Source: DATFGK01 sp046712825 (lineage in GTDB: Bacteria; Actinomycetota; AC-67). Taken from it: 12,615 nucleotides of DNA. This document shows, one piece after another, positions 1 through 6,476 of the stretch (position 1 is the stretch's first letter; every line of letters begins with the position of its first letter). The stretch covers positions 1 to 12,615 of the forward strand of contig JBKKCR010000006.1 of assembly GCA_046712825.1 (NCBI GenBank), read 5' to 3'. The notes under the pieces are model-generated. The model saw only the letters and a program-made list of their open reading frames with translations. It ran no database searches and was not told the origin of the DNA. A program made the translations under genes and the position numbers.

Positions 1-967
1 GCGTGTCGAACGCCGCGGTGTTACGGAACGTGATCCCGTTCGACGCGTGGGGGACGAAGGCGAAAGCACCGGCCTGGCGGACGACCACTCCCTCGATCAA
101 CGAACCGCGCGATCCCTCCCCCGAACGGTGGAAGTGCAGCCCGTAGCGGCCCTTGATCGTGTCGCCGTCCTTCTGAGGGCCGACGTACCGAATGGCCGCG
201 TTGCGCACCATCTGAGGCTTGGAGGACTTGATCCAGACGTGCGTGCGATGCGTTGCGTCCTGGCCTTCGATCCGCACGTTGCGCGTGAGGTTCACGACCT
301 CTGCGCCGAAGGTGCTGCCCGCCTTCACCGTGACCTGGGGGTGCGGATAGGTCAACGCGGCGAAGCCAACGGTCAAGCCGCTCACGGAGGTGAGAGTCCG
401 GATCTCGTGGTGAGTGGCGAATCCCGTCACGTTGGGGTTCTCGGTCGGCGAGATGAGCACCTCGTCGCCTGCCTTCCATCCGGCCGGTGCATCCTTCAAG
501 GTCGCCGTCGTCGCGCCCTTGGCCAACGTCCCGGTCGCGCGCGTCCAAGCGAGCTTCGGGGTGCCGCTGAGGTCGAGGTTGCCCGCTCCCGTGACCCAAA
601 GACCCTTGTCCGAGGCGAGCGGTACATCCCCGCCCCCGACGAAGCTCGACTCGGTGATGCCCGTGAACCGGATGACGTGCGTGAAGCCGGGGGCCGGCCA
701 CGAACGCAGCGTCCCCTCGACGATGAGGTTCCCGCCGAGGTCGATGGTCGTGTTCGCGCTCGGGTTCAGCTCGACCGTCTGGCCGGCCGCCACCGTGTAC
801 CCGGAGGGGAAGCTCTGCGTCCCCGACCAGATCGTCGTTCCCATGACGCGCGCGGATTCATCGAAGCGCATCGTCGTTTGGGCCCAAAGCCCTGCGGCGA
901 GCAAGAGAGCGATCACGAAAGCAAGGGTGGGCGTGCTGCGCCCGTTCAAGCGGTTCGCCAGTGGCAT
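1..967 (-). CDS. Secreted G8-domain / beta-helix protein (CEMIP/TMEM2-like), 3' end cut by the window edge
   Basis: 322 N-terminal residues are visible and the gene continues beyond position 1. It opens with a signal peptide: a basic n-region (about residues 1-14), a hydrophobic core LAFVIALLLAAGLW and likely cleavage near A29. Residues about 40-175 read as a G8 domain: IWSGTQSFPSGYTV, LGGNLIVEGTL, then SGTPKLAWTRATGTL and GWKAGDEVLISPTE. Next come NLTRNVRIEGQ (226-236) and GRYGLHFHRSG (273-283), hallmarks of the region after G8 in CEMIP/TMEM2-like proteins, leading into a right-handed beta-helix. Animal relatives take part in hyaluronan turnover. Bacterial members are uncharacterised surface or secreted proteins, so polysaccharide binding or cleavage is inference. 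ATG at 967 was chosen because GGGGGC lies just upstream; an in-frame ATG at 979 is an alternative. It lies downstream of the HD-GYP gene, separated by about 200 nt and a hairpin, so it probably has its own promoter. Confidence 0.85.
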   Translation of the reverse strand, partial: MPLANRLNGRSTPTLAFVIALLLAAGLWAQTTMRFDESARVMGTTIWSGTQSFPSGYTVAAGQTVELNPSANTTIDLGGNLIVEGTLRSWPAPGFTHVIRFTGITESSFVGGGDVPLASDKGLWVTGAGNLDLSGTPKLAWTRATGTLAKGATTATLKDAPAGWKAGDEVLISPTENPNVTGFATHHEIRTLTSVSGLTVGFAALTYPHPQVTVKAGSTFGAEVVNLTRNVRIEGQDATHRTHVWIKSSKPQMVRNAAIRYVGPQKDGDTIKGRYGLHFHRSGEGSRGSLIEGVVVRQAGAFAFVPHASNGITFRNTAAFDT

Positions 968-1021
968 CGTTGCCCCCATCGACTCGGCGTCATCACCGAT
1001 ACCTCGATGGGAAAATCGGGA

Positions 1022-1056
1022 ACGAGCCGAATTATCTTGAGGCTCGAACCGGTCAA
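1022..1056 (-). promoter_or_regulatory. Candidate promoter for the G8-domain gene
   Basis: On the minus strand a TTGACC hexamer (1056-1051) precedes an AT-rich stretch containing GATAAT (1036-1031) and TAATTC (1034-1029). The spacing is 14 nt to the first hexamer and 16 nt to the second. This is the only AT-rich patch in the 200 nt between the HD-GYP stop and the G8-gene start. It would give a 5' untranslated region of about 55 nt. Assigned by eye; the spacing is imperfect for one reading. Confidence 0.3.
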
Positions 1057-1129
1057 CTTCAGGGGGTTTACGAAGCCCTGGACTTGGGTCCCCCGCGTGT
1101 AGTCATCGCGGCCGAACGCGCGGGAATCA

Positions 1130-1155
1130 TCGAACGAGACGTTCGTCTCGTTCGA
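1130..1155 (-). terminator. Perfect hairpin downstream of the HD-GYP gene
   Basis: Arms tCGAACGAGAC (1130-1140) and GTCTCGTTCGa (1145-1155) are perfectly complementary over 11 bp around a four-base GTTC loop. The hairpin begins 13 nt after the HD-GYP stop codon, in the expected place for a transcription terminator. No T-run follows on the minus strand, so it would be a U-tract-less hairpin, or an attenuating element or operator ahead of the G8-domain gene. Confidence 0.5.
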
Positions 1156-1168
1156 GCGAAGCGGAGCG

Positions 1169-1924
1169 TCAGCTCACGTGCCGAGCGCCCTCGCCGGAGA
1201 AGATGCGACCCTTCTCAGCGTCATCGCACAGCTCGACGAACGAGCGGACGACTTCGGGGTCGAAATGCGTGCCGGCGCACGCGCTGATCTGAGCGAGCGC
1301 CTCCTCGAACGAGAGCGCTCGCCGGTACGGGCGGTCGGACGTCATAGCGTCGAACGCGTCGACGAGAGCGAAGATCCTCGCTCCGAGGGGGATCTCCTCG
1401 CCGCGGAGCCCGCGCGGATACCCCGAGCCGTCCCACTTCTCGTGATGGGCCTCGACGATGGGCAACGCGGGGATGAGGAACTTGACCGGCGAAAGGATCT
1501 GCGCGCCGAGCACCGGATGGGTCCGCATGATCGCCCACTCATCGTCCGTTAGCGGACCCGGCTTGGACAGGATCCGTTCTGGGATCCCGATCTTGCCGAT
1601 GTCGTGCAAGAAGAAGCCGTAGCGCAGCGTTTGGTCGGAGGCGAGCTCCGGTGCGACCCGGGACGCGAGAGCCACCGCGTAATCATGAGCTCGATCGAGG
1701 TGGGAGCGCGTATGAACGTCCTTCGCTTCGACCACGAACGCGAGCGTCTTTACGGTTGCCAGATAGGACTCTTCGAGCTCCTCGAGCGCTTGCTCGAGCT
1801 CCGCAGTCCGGGCGCGTTCGCGACGGTAGACCTCGTTGATGTCCCGCGCGAAGGCGAGGAGCTGCTCGCGCAGACGGTGTTCTTCCACCGGGTCCATGGA
1901 CCCGATGCGGATCTCCTGGCTCAT
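1169..1924 (-). CDS. HD-GYP domain cyclic-di-GMP phosphodiesterase (partner of the adjacent response regulator)
   Basis: A 251-residue protein. Residues about 10-55 are a charged helical, probably coiled-coil, segment (EVYRRERARTAELEQALEEL). The HD-GYP domain follows at about 58-235, with HDIGK (107-111), HHEKWDGSGYP (160-170, giving the GYP at 168-170) and DAFDAMTSDRPYR (189-201). All the signature metal and active-site motifs I can check are intact, so hydrolysis of cyclic-di-GMP to pGpG/GMP is the expected cytosolic activity. The ATG at 1924 overlaps the stop of the upstream receiver gene as ATGA, with a GGAG about 8 nt before it. In-frame starts further upstream would lie inside the receiver gene. 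RpfG-type proteins carry receiver and HD-GYP in one chain; here they are two coupled chains, and the helical N-terminus could serve as the docking or signalling helix. Confidence 0.93.
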   Translation of the reverse strand: MSQEIRIGSMDPVEEHRLREQLLAFARDINEVYRRERARTAELEQALEELEESYLATVKTLAFVVEAKDVHTRSHLDRAHDYAVALASRVAPELASDQTLRYGFFLHDIGKIGIPERILSKPGPLTDDEWAIMRTHPVLGAQILSPVKFLIPALPIVEAHHEKWDGSGYPRGLRGEEIPLGARIFALVDAFDAMTSDRPYRRALSFEEALAQISACAGTHFDPEVVRSFVELCDDAEKGRIFSGEGARHVS

Positions 1925-2316
1925 CGTAGTGCTCCGTTGAGAGTGCTCAGCAGCTCCAGTGGGCTGAAGGGTTTCGTGAAGTACATGTCGGCGCCGCACT
2001 TCATCCCGCGGCGCCGGTCCTCGAGCGCGTCCTTCGCCGTCAGCATCACGACGAGCGCGGCCTTCAGCTTCGGGTCCCCCTTGATGCGTTCGGCGACCTC
2101 GAACCCGTCCATCCCCGGCATCATCACGTCGAGCAACACGACGTCTGGGGGACGTCGTTCGGCGAGCCGGAGCGCTTCCTCACCGGAAGCCGCTTCCTCC
2201 AGCTCGTACGAACCGTCCTCCAGAACCGCGCGCACGACATCACGGATCAAGGGATCGTCGTCCACGATCATCACCCGGGGTCTATGGGAAGCCCCCCGGC
2301 CCGCGGAGATTGCCAT
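1921..2316 (-). CDS. Single-domain (CheY-like) response regulator
   Basis: A 131-residue receiver domain with no output domain. The acidic pocket is D19-D21 (VMIVDDDPLIRD) and the phosphoacceptor is D63 in VVLLDVMMPGMDG. The switch Thr is T93 (LTAK) and the conserved Lys is K115 (FTKPFSP). The protein ends about 14 residues after the KPF motif. Its TGA stop overlaps the HD-GYP start in an ATGA, so the two are made together and probably act as a phosphorylation-controlled pair. No histidine kinase is visible in the window. ATG at 2316 lacks an obvious Shine-Dalgarno sequence (TATCCCC precedes it), but the next in-frame Met (M16) lies inside the first beta strand. The 131 nt upstream, to the RsiG-like gene, contain no ORF and no promoter I can call with confidence. 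Confidence 0.93.
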   Translation of the reverse strand: MAISAGRGASHRPRVMIVDDDPLIRDVVRAVLEDGSYELEEAASGEEALRLAERRPPDVVLLDVMMPGMDGFEVAERIKGDPKLKAALVVMLTAKDALEDRRRGMKCGADMYFTKPFSPLELLSTLNGALR

Positions 2317-2447
2317 GGGGATATCTATGCAACCGGACGCGCTAGACCGTCCATAGTCATTCCTGGGGAGATCCGAAGTACGTACCGGCTAGGGACGCGT
2401 CACCCTGGAGATCGCCGGGTCTGGAAGGCTTCGCCCGAGATGCGGGG

Positions 2448-2963
2448 CTAGGTACGGGGGGCCAGGCGACGACCGAGTTCTTCGGTCAGGCGGTCGAGCA
2501 CGACCTGGATGGAGTGCCGCGCCGCGGAAACCTCGCTCTCGGTCGACTCGAGCGTCTCGATGATCCCCCGAAGCTCTTCATCGGGCAGCTCGGGCAGGCG
2601 CGCGAGCGTGTCGTCGTTGACGAGCTTCTCGACCCGGCGACGGGGCGTCTCGTACATGGCCGGCGGATCCAGCTTGGGGAAGGAACCACGGTGCGTCTTC
2701 GCCTGAGGGCCGGCGAGGATCTCGGGGAGACGGTCGATCAGGGATTTCGACGGGCCGCCGTCCGCCCGCCGGGCCTGCTCAGCCTCCAGGATCGAGAGCC
2801 GGCTGTGGATCAAGCTCCGCTCGTAAGACAGGACGCCTTCCTCTTCCTCGCACTCTTCACGCATGGCGCGAAGGCGTTCCTCGTCGAGGCCGTCGAGGCC
2901 GTTGAGGTACGAGGGGTCGAGGATCCGGTCGGACCGGCGCTTCCCTTTCTGCATCGGCATCAT
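2448..2963 (-). CDS. rsiG: RsiG/AmfC-like cyclic-di-GMP-responsive anti-sigma factor
   Basis: A 171-residue mostly helical, charged protein. It has the DPSYLNGL segment (residues 16-23) that I associate with actinobacterial proteins annotated as aerial mycelium formation protein/RsiG. Its second long helix carries a perfect E(X)3S(X)2R(X)3Q(X)3D motif: E142, S146, R149, Q153, D157. This is the cyclic-di-GMP-binding signature described for Streptomyces RsiG, which holds the sigma factor WhiG inactive when bound to cyclic-di-GMP. The first helix carries a degenerate copy (E42, S46, R49, then H53 for Q and S57 for D). The start is ATG at 2963, with nearby ATGs at 2960 and 2954. An upstream start at 3071 would overlap the hydrolase gene and adds an unrelated-looking tail. 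It lies 73 nt after the lipase-like gene and upstream of the receiver/HD-GYP pair. No sigma factor gene is present here. Binding is inferred from the motif. Confidence 0.82.
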   Translation of the reverse strand: MMPMQKGKRRSDRILDPSYLNGLDGLDEERLRAMREECEEEEGVLSYERSLIHSRLSILEAEQARRADGGPSKSLIDRLPEILAGPQAKTHRGSFPKLDPPAMYETPRRRVEKLVNDDTLARLPELPDEELRGIIETLESTESEVSAARHSIQVVLDRLTEELGRRLAPRT

Positions 2964-3036
2964 GCTAGGCGTCTCGTCGTGCCGACGCCATCTCCACGGA
3001 AACTCGAGAGCGGTCGAAGCCGGACAATCTTCGTGA

Positions 3037-3792
3037 TCAGCGGTGGGCGTCGAGCCAGGCGACGACGTCACCGAGGACCTGGTCGCGCTCGGGCTCGTTG
3101 AAGACCTCGTGGAACAGCCCGTCGTAGACCTTCAACCCCTTGTCGGCGCTCGCGAGCACGTCGAGCAGATCCTGCGAGCCCGACGCGTCGGCGATCGGGT
3201 CGTCGCCGCCGTGGACGAGCAGGGCCGGCACGTTCACTACGCCCGCCGCGGCGTAGGCCCGTTGCGAGATGAGCATGACGGCGGCCGTGCATCCCGGTGG
3301 AACGTTCGCGTTGAAGACGAGCGGGTCGTCGGCGTAGGCGCGGACCACCTCGGGGTCGCGGGACACCGTCTCCGGCGGGATGCCGGGCGCTTCGGGGTCG
3401 GCCAGCGCGTCGAGCGTCGCCTGCCCCGGAGAGATCGGACACGCGGACAGCACGACGCCGCGGATGCCTTCCTGGTTGCGCTCGCCGAGATACGCGAGCG
3501 TCGGGAGCGTCCCCATGGAGTGCGCGACGAGGAACAGCGGACCGGCCGTGCTCGACGCGAGCGCCACCCCGGCCTCGACGTCGTCGACGAACTCGTCCGG
3601 CGAGCCGATCTTGCCGGGGAAGCCATCGGCTTCGCCGTGGCCGCGCAGGTCGATGGCGTGCGACACGTACCCGGCGTCGGCGAGCTTCTGCTGCACGTAC
3701 GCGTACCGGCCGCGGTGCTCGGCGAGGCCGTGGACGATGAGGACGGTGCCCGCGGCTTGTCCGTCGGGGGTCTTCGTCGTAACCGGAACCAT
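3037..3792 (-). CDS. Alpha/beta hydrolase, monoacylglycerol-lipase-like
   Basis: A 251-residue alpha/beta hydrolase of the serine aminopeptidase S33/monoglyceride lipase type. The oxyanion-hole segment is HGLAEHRGRY (21-30). LRGHGEADG (49-57) and the nucleophile elbow AHSMG (S92) follow. The acid is most likely D198 in HGGDDPI, and the base is H228 in GLFHEVFNEPERDQV, a C-terminal pattern typical of monoacylglycerol lipases. Expected reaction: release of fatty acid and glycerol from monoacylglycerols or related esters. No signal peptide is seen, so it should be cytosolic. ATG at 3792 is preceded by AGGAG at good spacing and lies 2 nt after the VOC gene stop. It ends a tight cluster with two acyl-CoA dehydrogenases, which would feed its fatty-acid product towards beta-oxidation after activation by an acyl-CoA ligase not seen here. 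Confidence 0.88.
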   Translation of the reverse strand: MVPVTTKTPDGQAAGTVLIVHGLAEHRGRYAYVQQKLADAGYVSHAIDLRGHGEADGFPGKIGSPDEFVDDVEAGVALASSTAGPLFLVAHSMGTLPTLAYLGERNQEGIRGVVLSACPISPGQATLDALADPEAPGIPPETVSRDPEVVRAYADDPLVFNANVPPGCTAAVMLISQRAYAAAGVVNVPALLVHGGDDPIADASGSQDLLDVLASADKGLKVYDGLFHEVFNEPERDQVLGDVVAWLDAHR

Positions 3793-3794
3793 GC

Positions 3795-4136
3795 TCACTC
3801 CTGACAGACGCAGAACTCGTTGCCCTCGGGGTCGGCCATCGTGATCCAGGTCATGCCGAACTGGCTGACCGGAGCATCGCCGAAGCGTTCGGCGCCCAGC
3901 GCCTCGAGCTCCTTCGCCTTCGCTTCGATATCCGAAGCGATGATGTCGATGTGCATCCGGTTCTTTCCGGCTTTCGGCTCCGGGACGCGCTGGAGGAGGA
4001 GAACTTCGCCGTCGTTGGGTCCCTTGAGCATGCCCCACTGCTCGGCGTAGCCGGAGACCGTGTAGCCGAGCGCTTTCGACCAGAACTCGCCGAGCCGTTC
4101 CGGGTCGGCGCAGTCGAGGACGATGTGGATGGTCAT
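3795..4136 (-). CDS. VOC (glyoxalase/bleomycin-resistance fold) protein
   Basis: A 113-residue single VOC-superfamily protein with two beta-alpha-beta-beta-beta modules. It opens MTIHIVLDCADPERLGEFW, contains MHIDIIASD (61-69) and ends ITMADPEGNEFCVCQE. Likely metal ligands include H62 and E107, but a specific reaction cannot be assigned: members range from lyases and dioxygenases to binding proteins. Its ATG overlaps the TGA of the upstream acyl-CoA dehydrogenase (ATGA), and its stop is 2 nt before the lipase-like gene, so it belongs to the lipid-degradation operon. A role on an acyl or aldehyde intermediate is only a guess from context. Confidence 0.88.
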   Translation of the reverse strand: MTIHIVLDCADPERLGEFWSKALGYTVSGYAEQWGMLKGPNDGEVLLLQRVPEPKAGKNRMHIDIIASDIEAKAKELEALGAERFGDAPVSQFGMTWITMADPEGNEFCVCQE

Positions 4137-5281
4137 AGGCCGTAGGTCTTGGAGATGATCTCTTTCATGATCTCCGTCGTTCCGCCGCCGATCGGGCCGA
4201 GCCGCGAGTCGCGCCACGCGCGCTGGATCGGGAACTCCATCATGTAGCCGTAGCCTCCGTGGATCTGGAGAACCTCGTCGGCCACCTTCCAATCCAGCTC
4301 GCAGGCGAGCCACTTCGCCATCGATACTTCGCGCAGCGCGTCCTCGCCGGCCATCATCTTGCGGAGGGCGTGGTACGTCAGGCAGCGCGCGGCGTGGATC
4401 TCGGTCTCGAGATCGGCGAACCGATGGCGCCAGACCTGGAACTTGGCGATCGGACGGCCGAACGCCTTCCGTTCCTTGCCGTACTCGATGCCGAGCTCGA
4501 GGGTCTTCTCCGCGGCGGCGACCGCGGCCAGGGCCATCACGATCCGCTCCCACTGGAAGTTGCGCATGATGTAGACGAAGCCTTTGCCTTCCTCGCCGAG
4601 CAGGTTCTCGGCCGGGACGCGACAGTCGTCGAAGAAGAGCTCGCCGGTGTGCGAGGTCCACCATCCGACGGTTTGCATGCGGTTGGTTCGGAAGCCCGGC
4701 GTGTCCTTGTCGACGACGATCAGCGAGATCCCGGGGTATCCCTCGCCGCCGGTGCGTACGGCGACGACCACGTAGTCCGCCTTGGATCCGTTGGTGATGA
4801 ACGCTTTCTGGCCGTTGAGGATGTAGGAGTCGCCGTCCTTCACGGCCCGCGTCGTGATCGAGGCGACGTCGGATCCCGCGCCGGGCTCGGTGACCGCCAG
4901 CGCGGAGATCAGCTCGCCCCGGATCGATGGGACGAGCCACTTCTTCCGCTGGTCGTCGTTTCCGAACCGGTAGACGTAGTAAGACCCGAGATCCTTATGA
5001 GCGCCGAGCCCCGCCGCTACCCCGCCGGCGCCGCACAGCGTGAATTCTTCGGTCACGACCGCATCGGCGAGCAGGTCGGGCCCGGAGCCGCCGTACTCCT
5101 CCTCGTACTTGAGGCCGAAGAGGCCGAGCTCCCCGACGCGCTCGTAGAGCGAGCGCGGGAAGTCGCGCTGCGCCTCCCACTCGTCGACGTTGGGCCGGAT
5201 CTCGCGACCGACGAAGTCCCGCACAGAAGCGCGGAGCGCGTCGTGCTCCTCCGTGAACAGCTCGTAGCGCGTGTCGGCCAT
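4133..5281 (-). CDS. Acyl-CoA dehydrogenase (second of a tandem pair)
   Basis: A 382-residue FAD-dependent acyl-CoA dehydrogenase of full family length. Markers in order: EEYGGSG (61-67), the flavin/substrate motif ALAVTEPGAGSD (127-138), LNGQKAFITNG (155-165), KERKAFGRPI (269-278), QIHGGYGYMMEFPIQRAWRDSR (339-360) and IGGGTTEIMKEII near the C-terminus. The position used by the catalytic Glu of medium-chain enzymes is Gly in GGGT. A Glu is present instead on helix G (E245 in FQWERIVMA), as in isovaleryl-CoA and long-chain enzymes, so it is likely active. It would introduce the 2,3 double bond into an acyl-CoA and pass electrons to ETF. The start overlaps the previous gene's TGA by 1 nt (TGATG). 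Chain length and substrate cannot be read from sequence. Confidence 0.95.
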   Translation of the reverse strand: MADTRYELFTEEHDALRASVRDFVGREIRPNVDEWEAQRDFPRSLYERVGELGLFGLKYEEEYGGSGPDLLADAVVTEEFTLCGAGGVAAGLGAHKDLGSYYVYRFGNDDQRKKWLVPSIRGELISALAVTEPGAGSDVASITTRAVKDGDSYILNGQKAFITNGSKADYVVVAVRTGGEGYPGISLIVVDKDTPGFRTNRMQTVGWWTSHTGELFFDDCRVPAENLLGEEGKGFVYIMRNFQWERIVMALAAVAAAEKTLELGIEYGKERKAFGRPIAKFQVWRHRFADLETEIHAARCLTYHALRKMMAGEDALREVSMAKWLACELDWKVADEVLQIHGGYGYMMEFPIQRAWRDSRLGPIGGGTTEIMKEIISKTYGL

Positions 5282-6447
5282 CAGAGTCCCCGCATCTTGG
5301 CCAGGATCTCGCGCATGACTTCGTCGGCTCCGCCGCCGATCCGGATCAGCCGGGAGTCGCGCCAGGCCCGCTGGATCGGCAGGTCCATCAGATACGACGC
5401 GCCGCCGAAGATCTGCATCGCGCTGTTCGTCACACGGTTGATCACCAGCCCGGTATAGAGCTTGCACATCGTCGTTTCCTTGACCGGGTACTCGCCCTTG
5501 TTGAACTTCCAGACCGCGTCGTAGACGAGCGCGCGCGCGGCTTCGATCTCGGTCCCCATCTCGGCGAGGCGATGTGCGATCACCTGGTTGGATCCGATCG
5601 GCTTCCCGAACGCGTGTCGCTCCTTCGCGTACTGGATGCACCGCTCGAGCAACAGCTGCGAGCCGGCCACAGCGCCGGCCGCGGCGACGAGACGCTCGCC
5701 CTGAAGCTCCCACATGATCTGGTAGAAACCCTTCCCCTCCTCGCCGAGCAGCGCGTCGGCCGGAAGGCGCATGTCCTCCATCAAGATCTCGGCGGTGTCG
5801 GACGAGTGCATGCCGAGCTTGTCGAGCCGGCGCGTCACCTGCCATCCCGGCGTGTCCGTGGGGACGAGGAAGAGGCTGAAGCCGTGGTAGCCACTCGGCT
5901 TGTCGGTACGCGCGACGAGCGTGCAGAAGTGCGCCCGGCATCCGTTCGTGATGAAGATCTTGCGTCCGTTGACGACCCAGTCGGAGCCGTCGCGAACCGC
6001 CGTCGTCTCGATGTTGGCGACGTCCGATCCCGCGTTGGGCTCGGTGATGCCGAGACAGGCGATCTTCGTTCCCTTGATCGCCGGAACGAGCCAGTCCTGC
6101 TTCTGCTTCTCGGTGCCGAACTTGAGGACCGGCGGCGTCGCCATGTCGGTTTGCACGGCCACCGCCATCCCGACGCCGCCGGAACCGCAGCGCGCCATCT
6201 CCTCCTTGAGCACCAAGCTCGAGATGTGATCGCCGCCGGACCCGCCGTACTCCTCGGGGTACGAGAGGCCGAGCAGGCCCGCGTCCCCCATCTTGGTGAA
6301 GACCCAGTCGGGGAAGTTCCCGTCCCGCTCCCACTCCTCGGCGTGGGGCTGGAGCTCACGCTCGACGAAGGATCGGATCGTCGATCGGAGCGCATCGTGC
6401 TCCGGCGTGAAGAACGATGAGACGATGCTCGGGGCGGCGGCAGACAT
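5281..6447 (-). CDS. Acyl-CoA dehydrogenase (first of a tandem pair)
   Basis: A 388-residue acyl-CoA dehydrogenase. It shows FFTPEHDALRSTIRSF at the N-terminus, EEYGGSGGD (65-73), CLGITEPNAGSD (131-142), VNGRKIFITNG (159-169), KERHAFGKPIG (275-285) and QIFGGASYLMDLPIQRAWRDSR (345-366), ending IGGGADEVMREILAKMRGL. The catalytic base is predicted as E251 on helix G (LQGERLV), because the C-terminal position is Gly. It is clearly paralogous to the next gene and was probably produced by tandem duplication. Since both copies keep the Glu, neither looks like the catalytically silent partner found in some mycobacterial heterotetramers. ATG at 6447 has no Shine-Dalgarno sequence, but a TATCAT box ends 6 nt upstream, which fits leaderless initiation. 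It lies 29 nt after the membrane-anchored protein gene. Confidence 0.95.
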   Translation of the reverse strand: MSAAAPSIVSSFFTPEHDALRSTIRSFVERELQPHAEEWERDGNFPDWVFTKMGDAGLLGLSYPEEYGGSGGDHISSLVLKEEMARCGSGGVGMAVAVQTDMATPPVLKFGTEKQKQDWLVPAIKGTKIACLGITEPNAGSDVANIETTAVRDGSDWVVNGRKIFITNGCRAHFCTLVARTDKPSGYHGFSLFLVPTDTPGWQVTRRLDKLGMHSSDTAEILMEDMRLPADALLGEEGKGFYQIMWELQGERLVAAAGAVAGSQLLLERCIQYAKERHAFGKPIGSNQVIAHRLAEMGTEIEAARALVYDAVWKFNKGEYPVKETTMCKLYTGLVINRVTNSAMQIFGGASYLMDLPIQRAWRDSRLIRIGGGADEVMREILAKMRGL

Positions 6448-6459
6448 CGGCCGATGATA
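6448..6459 (-). promoter_or_regulatory. Candidate -10 box for a leaderless transcript of the acyl-CoA dehydrogenase operon
   Basis: TATCAT (6459-6454, minus strand) matches the TANNNT form of an actinobacterial -10 element and ends 6 nt before the ATG at 6447. That would place the transcription start on or next to the start codon. No ribosome-binding sequence is visible upstream of this ATG. No convincing -35 hexamer is present at 16-18 nt, which lowers confidence. Confidence 0.35.
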
Positions 6460-6476
6460 CGGCGCGACGGAAAGGC

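Noticed and set aside
47..1102. Long plus-strand open frames (351 and 208 residues) over the left end
   Set aside because: They are Arg/Pro/Ser-rich and match no family, while the minus-strand frame there gives a signal peptide and G8-domain motifs.
1925..1999. 25-residue N-terminal extension of the HD-GYP protein
   Set aside because: It lies wholly inside the receiver gene in another frame; the ATGA junction at 1921-1924 is the better start.
3037..4038. 333-residue version of the lipase-like hydrolase
   Set aside because: The extra 82 residues are a shadow of the VOC gene; ATG 3792 has a good AGGAG site and a 2 nt gap to the previous stop.
4133..6334. A single 733-residue minus-strand frame fusing an out-of-frame N-terminal half to an acyl-CoA dehydrogenase
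   Set aside because: The N-terminal half is an Arg/Gly-rich shadow of the upstream dehydrogenase; the real gene starts at ATG 5281 with a TGATG junction.
6445..6456. Perfect 12 bp palindrome CATCGGCCGATG over an acyl-CoA dehydrogenase start codon
   Set aside because: About three 12 bp palindromes are expected by chance in a window this size, and nothing else marks it as an operator.
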